This document shows positions 48,724 to 57,367 of a stretch of 64,000 nucleotides of DNA, piece by piece; position 1 is the stretch's first letter, and the number at the start of each line of letters is the position of its first letter. The position numbers were made by a program, and so were the translations under genes. The DNA comes from Magnetococcus sp. PR-3 (GTDB lineage Bacteria; Pseudomonadota; Magnetococcia; Magnetococcales; Magnetococcaceae). Below the pieces are notes generated by a model. It made no database searches, had not been told where the DNA came from, and saw nothing but the letters and a program-made list of their open reading frames with translations. The stretch spans positions 124,001 through 188,000 of the forward strand of contig NZ_JBAHUQ010000002.1 in assembly GCF_036689865.1 (NCBI RefSeq), read 5' to 3'.

Positions 48724-50751
48724 CTAAACGGTAAAGCGGCGAACCATCTCATCTAGCTTGTTACTGTTATTGGAGAGCTTTTCAGCATAATCCTTAACTT
48801 CTTGAGAAATGTCTTCAAACTCTCCCGTCACCTGACCAATGTTATCCATGGTATTGGCCACACTCCGGGTGGTTTCTGCCGCATCGTTTACATGTTCAGC
48901 CACTTGATTTTGACTCTGCGAGGCCTCTTCAACCTGATGGTTGATCATCTCCACCCCACCGCTACTTTCTGAAACCCGCGCCGCAACCTCGCCAATACCC
49001 TGGGAAATCTCACCTAAGGATCGTGAAGCTTCACCCATTTGATTGGTCAGCGAGCCCATTTGGTTGGAGACATCATCGGTAATCACAGCGGTTTGGTCCA
49101 TGGTTTCTGAAACCCGCTTGAGGATAAGCTCCTGCTCATCCGCAACTTGATTAAGGCCGGTGTTTTCTTGATGGATACGCTGGATAACCGCGGTCATCTC
49201 TTTACTGCCACGCGAGGCTTGCCCTGTGCCATCTTGAATACTATCGACCTGCAAACCAATGTTTGAGGTGGCCTCAGCCGTTTGCCGCGCCAACTCTTTA
49301 ACCTCATTGGCCACCACCGCAAAACCTTTACCTGACTCACCCGCCCCTGCAGCTTCAATGGAGGCATTGAGCGCCAACATGTTGGTCTGTTCTGCAATAT
49401 CATTAATAAGATCAACGACCTTACCAATCTCCTGTGCGGATTTTTCTAACTCCCCAGCCAGGGTATTGGTGGACTCTGCCTGATCGGCGGCTTTTTCAGA
49501 ACCCTGTCCAGCACTGGTACAGCGATGACGCATCTCCCGTACCGCCTCTTCCAGTTCCTGAACCGCTTCACGAACCGTATGAACCGCACCGCGGTTCTGA
49601 CTCGCACCTTGGTTGATCGATTCTAATGAGTTATCCACATGCTTTACGGCATCAGCCACACCGGTTAACCCTGCATCTGCTTGTTCACTGGCCGCAGAGA
49701 TGGCACTCATATCCGTACTCATGTGTGCAATCGCTTCAGATATGGTACGCAGGTTATCATTACTATTACCCACAGAGACCGAAACCTCTTCCATCTTCTG
49801 GCTGACTTCCTTCGAGATATCACACGCCTCATTGGCATGACTACGCATATCGCTGGCACCATGGGTTAAATGGCTAGAGACATCCAACAATTTTTGTGAA
49901 GCCATACCCATACTTTGTGACTGTTGAGTAATCTCCTGCACCAATTGCTGCAAAGATTGGGTCATACGTAACATGGCGTTAATGATGCTGTCGGGCTGAC
50001 TCTGCTGTGCTTTTTGTACAGCCTTAGGGTTAATGACCAAATTACCACTGGCAACCTTAGAGGCCATTTCAGAGAGCTGTTTGGGTTCACACCCCAATGA
50101 ACTGAGAATGGATTTACCCACCACATAGCCAATAACAATCGTCAACAACAGGGCAAAGAACAGATAGATGCCAGCCTCCAGGCCATCTTCAAAAAAGATC
50201 TCATCGACATCATCAATGTAAATACCTGAACCAATAATCCAGCCCCATGGTTTAAACAGTTTTACATAGGATACTTTAGGTGAGGGAATTTCCGCTTTAG
50301 GTTTGGTCCAGTGATAATCCACCAAACCCGCCCCATCCCCTTTAACCTCTTCAACCATGGCGTTGAAGAGAAATTTACCCGCTTTATCTTTAACTTTAGA
50401 GAGATCTTTACCATCCAGCTGAGGTTTCAGTGGATGCATAATCATGGTGGGGTTTGTATCGTTAATCCAGAAGTAGTTACCGCCATCATAACGAAGAACC
50501 TTAACCATCTCCTTGGCCATGGTTTGGGCATCGGTGCGGCTAAGCTCACCTAACTTCTCAAGCTGTTGGTAGTGCACCAACAAGCTATAAGCTGCTTCAA
50601 CTTCCATTTGAATAAAGCTGTAACGATCTTCCAACATTCGATCTTTTTTGGAGTCGATAAACTTCAACCCAATAAAAATCATAAACAAACTGGCCAAACC
50701 AATAATCATGCCCAAACGGGCACGCAAAGTATAATTGGAGAGATTACCCAT
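48724..50751 (-). CDS. Methyl-accepting chemotaxis protein with Cache sensor
   Basis: A 675-residue receptor. Membrane segments LGMIIGLASLFMIFIGL and YLFFALLLTIVIGYVVG flank a periplasmic sCache-type domain (YDGGNYFWINDTNPTMIMHP, KPWGWIIGSGIYIDDV). A HAMP linker (EPKQLSEMASKVASGNL) leads to the long signalling coil with the hairpin tip EQTNMLALNASIEAAGAGE and KGFAVVANEVKELA. ATG at 50751 follows GGGGA; a GTG five codons earlier is possible. The Cache fold in this family often senses organic acids or amines; the ligand is unknown. No che operon is adjacent. Confidence 0.96.
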   Translation of the reverse strand: MGNLSNYTLRARLGMIIGLASLFMIFIGLKFIDSKKDRMLEDRYSFIQMEVEAAYSLLVHYQQLEKLGELSRTDAQTMAKEMVKVLRYDGGNYFWINDTNPTMIMHPLKPQLDGKDLSKVKDKAGKFLFNAMVEEVKGDGAGLVDYHWTKPKAEIPSPKVSYVKLFKPWGWIIGSGIYIDDVDEIFFEDGLEAGIYLFFALLLTIVIGYVVGKSILSSLGCEPKQLSEMASKVASGNLVINPKAVQKAQQSQPDSIINAMLRMTQSLQQLVQEITQQSQSMGMASQKLLDVSSHLTHGASDMRSHANEACDISKEVSQKMEEVSVSVGNSNDNLRTISEAIAHMSTDMSAISAASEQADAGLTGVADAVKHVDNSLESINQGASQNRGAVHTVREAVQELEEAVREMRHRCTSAGQGSEKAADQAESTNTLAGELEKSAQEIGKVVDLINDIAEQTNMLALNASIEAAGAGESGKGFAVVANEVKELARQTAEATSNIGLQVDSIQDGTGQASRGSKEMTAVIQRIHQENTGLNQVADEQELILKRVSETMDQTAVITDDVSNQMGSLTNQMGEASRSLGEISQGIGEVAARVSESSGGVEMINHQVEEASQSQNQVAEHVNDAAETTRSVANTMDNIGQVTGEFEDISQEVKDYAEKLSNNSNKLDEMVRRFTV

Positions 50752-51388
50752 GATGTCGGTCCCCACCAGACGCTTTTGACAAACCCAAGCACAGGCTACA
50801 AAACAACCTTTTTTTGTAGCGAATTGTACAACCTTACACAGCCTTCACTGGCTTTTTATTGAGTAAATGTATCAACACAATGTGGTAACACGAGATCTTT
50901 AACAAAAATACTGCTTATAACTTCTACTAGAAATGATCATTTGAATATAAGCCATTCATTCTTATAATCGATTTAGCCATCCAATACTTTGATAGGATAT
51001 CATAAATTTTGAATCTCACAAATTATTACGCGTATTTTGTTGTGTAAAATAGAGATCTATACTTATATCTTTGCATATTAGTTTATGTACATATTCTGCA
51101 ATAAGCCTTATTTAACGGAATAACCGATATTCTTACGATCTATAAAGGTTTTGCTGTTTTTGTTATATCCTTAGCTTCACGCTATAACCCATTAAAAAGC
51201 ATGCTACATATATGTTGAGTAATATAACAACAATTGGTTCCCATTCACATAAAGCATGACTTTAAAAATGCTTACTTAAAGCCTTTTTTTGATCTTCAAG
51301 GTTGCATGCGCACACCTATGGCATCATAATGTAATGGTTATATTTTCATATATTTAGCCTGCGACAACCCCTGTTAATTCTTTTGGTA
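50752..51388. other. AT-rich intergenic region between divergent genes
   Basis: 637 bases between the chemotaxis receptor (leftward) and dGTPase (rightward). Strongly AT-rich from 50900 to 51360. AAGCAT/ATGCTT with CTTTTTTT at about 51256-51288 forms a weak hairpin. I see no gene, no tRNA, and no repeat longer than a few bases. Confidence 0.5.
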
Positions 51389-52726
51389 ATGACACCTATG
51401 CAGATCCCTTGGCAACAACTGTTAAGCACCCAACGTCATGGTAATCGATCTCGTAGTAGTTTTGATCGCCGCAACGCGTTTGAGACCGATCTGGATCGCA
51501 TTACCTTTTCCACACCCTTTCGTCGGTTAAAAGATAAGACGCAGGTACATGCGCTGCCAGACAACGATCATGTGCGCAACCGGTTAACACATAGTTTAGA
51601 AACAGCATCGGTGGGTCGATCTTTGGGCGTGGCAGCCGGTGATCGATTAATGGATGAACAGGGCGGCTGTGACGGGTTAACCCCCTCCCACTTTGGCAAT
51701 GTGGTACAGGCTGCTTGTCTGGCCCATGACATTGGCAACCCACCCTTTGGCCATGCCGGTGAGGATGCCATTCGTCGCTGGTTTAAAGAAAACCAGTCTG
51801 TTCTTGATGCGTTAACCGACGATCAAAAGACAGATTTTTTATCATTTGAGGGTAATGCACAGGGTTTTCGCATACTTACTCAGCTGGAATATGGACGTCA
51901 GGAGGGGGGCTTACGACTAACCCATGGGGTTTTGGCGGCTTTTAGTAAATATCCCCGCAGTGGGCGCTCTATGACCATACATAATGCGGCACAAAGAAAG
52001 AATGGTCTCTATCAATCGGAATTAGATGCCTTTGCACAGGTCGCTCAGAGTACCGGTTTAAAGCCAATCAACGATCAAGCTTGGCAACGGCACCCGTTGG
52101 CTTATCTTATGGAGGCCGCTGACGATATCTGTTACGCCCCCATTGATCTGGAAGATGGCTTTGAACTGGGGTGGATCTCCTACCCAGAAATTCGGGCGTT
52201 GCTGGATCCCATCGCTCAATATGCCATTCGCGAACGTGGTTCCCAACTGGAACAAGTGCGTTTTTTGCGCACCATGAGCATCGCCAAGCTTATTGGTGCC
52301 GCCGTCGACCAGTTTATTGAACAGCTACCAGAGATCATCTCTGGCACCTTTAGCCAAACCCTCGTGGGCAGCAGCCCTTTAGGTGATGCCGTTAAACAAG
52401 CCAAACAAGCCGCACGTGAGAAAATTTTTAATCATGAAGCGGTTGTTTTGCGTATTGCCACAGGTCATCGGGTACTCACCGGTTTAATGGATATTTACTA
52501 TCCGGTGTTTATGGCTCTCCATCAACAGCAGTGGCAGATCGAACAACTACCCAGCTATGAAAGGCACTTAGCCCATCTACTTGGGGAAGATCTGCTACAG
52601 ACCATGCAGGAAAAACCCACCCAGAGTACATATGCGGTTTTACAGTGTTTAACGGATACCATCTCCGCCATGACCGATGGCCAAGCGATGCGATTATTCA
52701 GACGTTTAAATGGTATTGAACTTTAA
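51389..52726 (+). CDS. dgt: Deoxyguanosinetriphosphate triphosphohydrolase-like protein
   Basis: Hydrolyses dGTP (or other dNTPs) to deoxynucleoside and tripolyphosphate. It belongs to the HD superfamily: RNRLTHSLETASVGRSLG gives the first His, CLAHDIGNPPFGHAGEDAI is the HD motif, and YLMEAADDICYAPIDLEDG gives the last Asp. The start is uncertain: ATG at 51389 or 51398, or TTG at 51383, none with a good SD. At about 445 residues it has the normal length of the bacterial group. It overlaps the small membrane-protein gene on the other strand by 4 bases. Confidence 0.95.
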   Translation: MTPMQIPWQQLLSTQRHGNRSRSSFDRRNAFETDLDRITFSTPFRRLKDKTQVHALPDNDHVRNRLTHSLETASVGRSLGVAAGDRLMDEQGGCDGLTPSHFGNVVQAACLAHDIGNPPFGHAGEDAIRRWFKENQSVLDALTDDQKTDFLSFEGNAQGFRILTQLEYGRQEGGLRLTHGVLAAFSKYPRSGRSMTIHNAAQRKNGLYQSELDAFAQVAQSTGLKPINDQAWQRHPLAYLMEAADDICYAPIDLEDGFELGWISYPEIRALLDPIAQYAIRERGSQLEQVRFLRTMSIAKLIGAAVDQFIEQLPEIISGTFSQTLVGSSPLGDAVKQAKQAAREKIFNHEAVVLRIATGHRVLTGLMDIYYPVFMALHQQQWQIEQLPSYERHLAHLLGEDLLQTMQEKPTQSTYAVLQCLTDTISAMTDGQAMRLFRRLNGIEL

Positions 52727-53043
52727 AGAATGGCCAGACCAACCAGAAGTGCCACATACATACCATAGAGTGCCACCCCTATAATGGGCAGCAAGCGTCC
52801 GATAAAGGCATAGAGGATCGGAAAGAGACTGAGGGTGAGGTAAACAAGAAAAACCACCAGCAATCGGGTGGTCAGTGGTTCGCTGCTTAAACCGTGCAGA
52901 GCACTACCTTCAACCCACCCCAGGTGGGTCAGTATTTCCAACCCACCACGAGCCAGAAAAACCATGGTGATCACCCCGTGGGTGACCACCATGGCTCGAC
53001 TAACTGGCTGTAGAGATTGAAACCAGGCTTTTAAAGTGGGCAT
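52723..53043 (-). CDS. Small membrane protein of unknown function
   Basis: 106 residues from ATG 53043, which has AGGAAA 6 bases upstream. Three hydrophobic helices can be seen: AMVVTHGVITMVFLARGGL, LLVVFLVYLTLSLFPILYA and LLPIIGVALYGMYVALLVGLAIL. I recognise no family. Its leader contains a promoter-like sequence followed by a terminator-like hairpin. It is transcribed leftward, as are the sulfatase-like and HTH-S24 genes to its right, with 303 bp to the sulfatase-like gene. Confidence 0.7.
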   Translation of the reverse strand: MPTLKAWFQSLQPVSRAMVVTHGVITMVFLARGGLEILTHLGWVEGSALHGLSSEPLTTRLLVVFLVYLTLSLFPILYAFIGRLLPIIGVALYGMYVALLVGLAIL

Positions 53044-53346
53044 GCCATTTCCTAATCCCGGCATGAAGCACAGCAACTAGCTTCCTGAAAATGCATAAAA
53101 AAAACCCAACCAGCGGAGAGCCGATCGGGTCAGCAAGAGTTTGCACGCTGATAATTATAAAACAGTGCGGTACGTTTACAAACCCTTTTTTTAACTTTTC
53201 GGTGCTTTTTTTTGAGAAACCCCTGTAAAGAGGGGAATTAGACAGTAGAAAAGCGAAGATAGGATGGCCCAATTAGGATAGCGAAGGCACCTAGACGTGG
53301 GACCGTTTCAACAACTACCTCTTTTTCAACCCGCTGACAAGGGATT
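53044..53346. other. Leader region with promoter and attenuator-like hairpin
   Basis: 303 bases. On the minus strand TTGTAA (53176-53181), 16 bases, then TATAAT (53154-53159) make a good promoter, and the hairpin at 53097-53129 follows about 20 bases after the expected transcript start. A weaker hairpin, CCCCT/AGGGG, lies at 53219-53237 after the stop of the sulfatase-like gene. Confidence 0.5.
53097..53129 (-). terminator. Terminator or attenuator in the leader of the small membrane protein
   Basis: On the minus strand CCCGATCGG (53121-53129) pairs with CTGGTTGGG (53105-53113), nine pairs with four G-U, around a CTCTCCG loop, followed by eight T (53097-53104). It lies 54 bases before the ATG. 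Confidence 0.6.
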
Positions 53347-55125
53347 TTACGCACCTGCTGCGGCTCTTCCATCCCATGGTAGGATAGCGGGCCGCCAAGG
53401 CTCCCAAGTCCAAAGCCCTTGACGCTGATCACAACTCCCCCGCAACCGCCAAAGTGGAATACGTTGCAAATGGTCTGGTGCATCCTGGTCTTGATCGTAA
53501 AAGCGGGCTGCCGCTTGGCCATTTGGCTGATTAAACCAATGCTGCATGACCAGTTGATAGAGATTGGCCATATGCCCACCTTCAACCGGCAGGTCTGACC
53601 ACCCCCCGGTACTGCTATAAAGGGCCAATAGAGGTGCAAAGCGGTGCTCTAAACAGCGTTTTTTACCCAACTTCACCCCTTCATGCATGGCACCCCCATG
53701 AATGATAATGATTAAAGGCCGGTGGGCAAAAAGCTTTTTCAGAGCCTCTACCTTGGCCAGAACCGCGCCATTGAACCCTTTTAAAGCCATCATAAAACGC
53801 ATGCGCTGGTGGGCACGCCACAACCCATCACCATATGGATTTTCAACCATCAGCTTAGGTAGCGCCAAATGTTCCATCACAAAAAGGGGGCGTTTATCTT
53901 GTGGCAAATTTGTATAGCGATAGGACAGAGCCTGATGGAGTAGCCGTTGGGACTGGATATGCTGAACCTTTTCTATGCGCTGATGTAACGCTGGCCAAGG
54001 AATGGCTCGTAATAATTGCTGCTCCAATGGGTTTAAGACGGGGTTTGTGGTGATGTGTAGATTTTCACCCATGTGTGACAAATAGGGTGCCTGCTGTTGG
54101 GCATCCATATAATAGGTACGGTACCCTTGGCTTTTAATAAAATGCAACCAGGGGCGTTGGGCCATCTCCTCTTTGACCAGCCACTGCAACCAGGTGTGGG
54201 AAAGCGGTTGTTCCAACACCTGTTCAAACAGCTTGGTTTCCATACCCCACATGGCCCATAGCGCCATGTCTGGTTGGGGGTGGTTCATCAAGCTGTCTTC
54301 AATAATCCGAAAACCTGCCTTGCTTAACCCTTGCTGGAAGGCAACATTTTTACCATAGGCGTTTGCTTGCAGTACATCCGCACGGGGATAGCCTTGCAGC
54401 TGAATTTGAACAATGACTGGGGCTGCATCGTGTTTAAAGGGCTGGTTTTGTACGGCACCCACCCCTTGAAGTTGCTGTTTAAAAGCTCGTAACTGCTGCA
54501 ACTGGGGCCAGGGTAGCCACTGGCTGAAAAGCGCCATCCAAAACATCACCACGACACCATTAAGCACCACCGTTACAGCAGGACCCCACTGCGGACGTAC
54601 CATCAAGTACCCCCAAACGGTACCGATCAAAAAGGTCGCCGCCCATAAAGGGTCCCACACCATCAATACGGCTGTGATGACAGCACTGCCCAGCATAATA
54701 GGGCTCCAGTAACGCAGCCGTTTATCCCATAACAGCACCCCCCCCCATACCGCCAAAAGCAGGATAAGCAGCGCAGCCCAGCTTAATGAGGGCAGAGCGA
54801 TGGGGCCCATGGTGCCGATAAATAGATAGAGGGTATGTGCATGGTCTAACAGAAAGGAGGTCGCGGGTTCTGTCAATAGAACCATCAGCGTAAATACCGC
54901 CGCTCGGTGCGCGGTACGTAACAACCATAGCCCAAACAGATAGATCAACAGAGCCAGTGAATAGAGCAGAAACAACGGCCGGACAGCCTGCTCCAGTGCA
55001 AACAGGTGGGGTGCTTGCAAAATCCACCACACCACAGGTAGAGGCACCAGTAGCAATAAATACCACGGTAAGGTCGGAAAACGGCACCAAGCGGTACCCA
55101 GTGCATGCCACAGTGTCTTGCCCAT
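53347..55125 (-). CDS. Membrane protein with degenerate sulfatase (AlkP-fold) domain
   Basis: About 592 residues. Six or more hydrophobic helices fill residues 15-190, then a globular part looks like the sulfatase/phosphoethanolamine-transferase fold: VIVQIQLQGYPRADVLQANA, FQQGLSKAGFRI, and late PLIIIIHGGAMHEGV. In active enzymes the first is usually a DGY-type segment with the metal-binding Asp, and the last an SDHG-type loop. Here they are QGY and IHGG, so the metal site is lost. It may be a pseudoenzyme or a diverged envelope protein. A GTG at 55155 would add ten residues; ATG at 55125 is weakly supported. It sits between the HTH-S24 gene and the small membrane protein. Confidence 0.7.
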   Translation of the reverse strand: MGKTLWHALGTAWCRFPTLPWYLLLLVPLPVVWWILQAPHLFALEQAVRPLFLLYSLALLIYLFGLWLLRTAHRAAVFTLMVLLTEPATSFLLDHAHTLYLFIGTMGPIALPSLSWAALLILLLAVWGGVLLWDKRLRYWSPIMLGSAVITAVLMVWDPLWAATFLIGTVWGYLMVRPQWGPAVTVVLNGVVVMFWMALFSQWLPWPQLQQLRAFKQQLQGVGAVQNQPFKHDAAPVIVQIQLQGYPRADVLQANAYGKNVAFQQGLSKAGFRIIEDSLMNHPQPDMALWAMWGMETKLFEQVLEQPLSHTWLQWLVKEEMAQRPWLHFIKSQGYRTYYMDAQQQAPYLSHMGENLHITTNPVLNPLEQQLLRAIPWPALHQRIEKVQHIQSQRLLHQALSYRYTNLPQDKRPLFVMEHLALPKLMVENPYGDGLWRAHQRMRFMMALKGFNGAVLAKVEALKKLFAHRPLIIIIHGGAMHEGVKLGKKRCLEHRFAPLLALYSSTGGWSDLPVEGGHMANLYQLVMQHWFNQPNGQAAARFYDQDQDAPDHLQRIPLWRLRGSCDQRQGLWTWEPWRPAILPWDGRAAAGA

Positions 55126-55232
55126 GGTCACCACGCAATGGTTTACAATGGCCACGATGGCCTATCTGTTTAGAAACAGATCATACCACTTTGGTTCAAT
55201 TGCAACCATGGACAGCCAATGGCTAAACAGAC

Positions 55233-55943
55233 CTAGTTGATGCAGGGGTCCAAATCAATAACCACCTGACGCACCACACCCAGCAAGGTGTAACGATGGT
55301 GTGATAGATCAACAATGGGATAACGTGGATTAAGGGGCTTTAAATAACGCGCGCCACCTTCCAAAACAAGCTGTTTAAAGGTCGCTTCCGGTTCACCTTC
55401 TAGATGCACCACAACCAGATAATTGTTTTCTGCAACGCAACTTGGGTCTACTAAAATGGTTGAACCCTCTGGCACCTTAGGTTCCATAGAGTCACCATGT
55501 ACGCGTAACGCATAGGCGTTTTCACCAAAAGCCTTGGTGACCTCTACAGACTCTTGCAGCTCTGCGTCCATCTCCACCAAACTGGTCTGCACCCAGCTCA
55601 TCACGTCAGACCAATTGAGGACAGGCAGTTGGCGAACCATACGGTTTGGATCACCGGGCATTAACTCCCGCAGGGGACCTTTACCAATGGCCAACCACTC
55701 CGGCCGAACACCCAGCACTTGGGCAAACTCAGCGGTATAACCTGAACGTTTGGTATGCCCAGCGCACACATGCTGTACGGTTTGAGGACGAATACCCACC
55801 CGCCGGGCTAATTCTGATTGTGACATACCTGCTTGATCCAAGGCTTGGCACAGACGATCACCCAACGTAGATATTTCACCAGCAGGGACGGTTAAGTTAT
55901 GCGTTGAGGAGAGGGGGTTATCCTCGCTCAAATGTCTTTTCAT
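55233..55943 (-). CDS. HTH-S24 repressor (cI/LexA-like)
   Basis: A 236-residue regulator with an XRE-type helix-turn-helix (GMSQSELARRVGIRPQTVQHV, about 39-60) and a C-terminal peptidase S24 domain. RVHGDSMEPKVPEGSTILVD has the Ser of the Ser/Lys dyad and TFKQLVL the Lys. A clear Ala-Gly or Cys-Gly cleavage site was not identified. AAGGA lies 8 bases before the ATG and is overlapped by a palindrome, a likely autoregulatory operator. Such proteins govern prophage or stress responses; no phage gene is near. Confidence 0.9.
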   Translation of the reverse strand: MKRHLSEDNPLSSTHNLTVPAGEISTLGDRLCQALDQAGMSQSELARRVGIRPQTVQHVCAGHTKRSGYTAEFAQVLGVRPEWLAIGKGPLRELMPGDPNRMVRQLPVLNWSDVMSWVQTSLVEMDAELQESVEVTKAFGENAYALRVHGDSMEPKVPEGSTILVDPSCVAENNYLVVVHLEGEPEATFKQLVLEGGARYLKPLNPRYPIVDLSHHRYTLLGVVRQVVIDLDPCIN

Positions 55944-56453
55944 CTTTATATCCTTATGTGCGGATAAATGACCGTTTAACGCGCCTTACAGAGAAATACC
56001 GTCACCCCTAACCGTATATCTCTATTGCACAGGCCACATGTGGCCCTAGCCAAAGGTTACTATGTCGCACCAATGCTAAATGTATCTGGCTTAATGTTCC
56101 CTCTAATCGACACCCTAATTAAGCAACCGGTCAAAGCAAGATGGCTCGTTCATCTTGACCTAGAAACAATGATTGCCCACAATTCCCTATACCGCATGAA
56201 ATATGGCAGATCATTGCTTGCCGAATATGACACATTTTGTCAGTTTTTATCGTGAACTTTCAAGATATTGGCATACACCCTATATGCCTTACACCCATAC
56301 AAGAATAACACATTATCACATCCATCCGGAAACGTGAATTCTAATTTAAAGGGTAACATTTTGTTCCATTAATAACTCTTTAGGTAACAAACAGCGGACA
56401 TTACATTTATTGATTGATCGTTTAAAACTCCCTATGAACAAAGGAAGTCAGTG
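55944..56453. other. Intergenic region between divergent genes
   Basis: 510 bases between the repressor (leftward) and the dehydrogenase (rightward). Apart from the operator-like palindrome at its left end nothing is clear. A TTG-initiated frame of 76 codons (56025-56255) lacks an SD and any family mark; I do not call it. Confidence 0.45.
55949..55966 (-). promoter_or_regulatory. Candidate operator overlapping the repressor's ribosome binding site
   Basis: TATCC (55949-55953) and GGATA (55962-55966) are arranged as an inverted repeat with 8 bases between, 6 bases before the repressor ATG and across its AAGGA. Binding here would shut off the repressor's own expression. Confidence 0.4.
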
Positions 56454-57341
56454 ATGCAAAAGATTGGATTTATTGGGCTCGGCATTATGGGATCGGCCAT
56501 GGCTAACAATTGCCACAACGCTGGATACCCCATCACCGTATATAATAGAAGTTTTGATAAGCTGACACCTTTTGTTGAGAAAGGTATTGCCACCACCAAG
56601 ACACCACGAGCCTTAGCGGAACAGTGTGATATCTTGATCATTATGGTCAGTGATCCTGAAGCATTATTGGCCATTTTAACAGACGATGAAGGCATTATTG
56701 ACACAGAATTGACAAATAAAGTGGTGATCAACGCCAGCACGGTCTCTGTGGAAGCCAGTGAACACGCAGCCAAGTTGGTTGAAAAGGCGGGGGGCACCTT
56801 CCTCGATGCACCGGTCTCAGGAAGTAAAATTCCCGCCCAAACCGCCAAACTGGTCTTTTTAGCGGGTGGCGATAGCTCAGTTATGGACCGTTGTGAAGAT
56901 CTACTACTCACCATGGGTAGCAGCATGATCCGCTGTGGTAAGGTCGGTGATGGTACCCGTATGAAGCTGGCGATGAATCTTCTAATGTCAGGCATGGTCC
57001 AGGCGTTGGGTGAAAGTTTAATGTTGGTTCGCCAAAGTGGGCTGGATGATCAACTGTTCATGCAAGCGGTTAAAAACAGTGTTCTCTTTGCCCCTATTTT
57101 GGGCATGAAAGGTGAGGCATTCCTCAACCGTGATTTTGATGCCCACTTTCCCTTACATCTCCTGTTTAAGGATCTTAATCTTATTCAGGATGAAGCCCGT
57201 CAAAATGGCGTTTCTCTACCGGCCGGTGAAGCGATTCGTCACTGCTATGCACAAGCCATGGAGCAGAATCTTGGTGGCCTAGATATTGCTGCCATACTAC
57301 AAATTTTGGAACAATACGCCGGGGTAAAAACCCAGACGTAA
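56454..57341 (+). CDS. NAD(P)-dependent beta-hydroxyacid dehydrogenase
   Basis: A 295-residue enzyme of the 3-hydroxyisobutyrate dehydrogenase / glyoxylate-succinic semialdehyde reductase group. IGFIGLGIMGSAMANN is the nucleotide-binding motif, FLDAPVSGSKIPAQTAKL the substrate loop (the family has D-APVSGG), and GTRMKLAMNLL supplies the catalytic Lys. AGGAAG is 7 bases before the ATG. The substrate is not clear from sequence; GLYR-type enzymes reduce glyoxylate and succinic semialdehyde. The TPR-sulfotransferase gene follows after 26 bp, so they may share a transcript. Confidence 0.9.
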   Translation: MQKIGFIGLGIMGSAMANNCHNAGYPITVYNRSFDKLTPFVEKGIATTKTPRALAEQCDILIIMVSDPEALLAILTDDEGIIDTELTNKVVINASTVSVEASEHAAKLVEKAGGTFLDAPVSGSKIPAQTAKLVFLAGGDSSVMDRCEDLLLTMGSSMIRCGKVGDGTRMKLAMNLLMSGMVQALGESLMLVRQSGLDDQLFMQAVKNSVLFAPILGMKGEAFLNRDFDAHFPLHLLFKDLNLIQDEARQNGVSLPAGEAIRHCYAQAMEQNLGGLDIAAILQILEQYAGVKTQT

Positions 57342-57367
57342 ATTTTATCAAGATCTGTAGGTGACAC

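Noticed and set aside
56025-56255. Plus-strand open frame of 76 codons between repressor and dehydrogenase
   Set aside because: TTG start, no SD, ordinary spacer composition.
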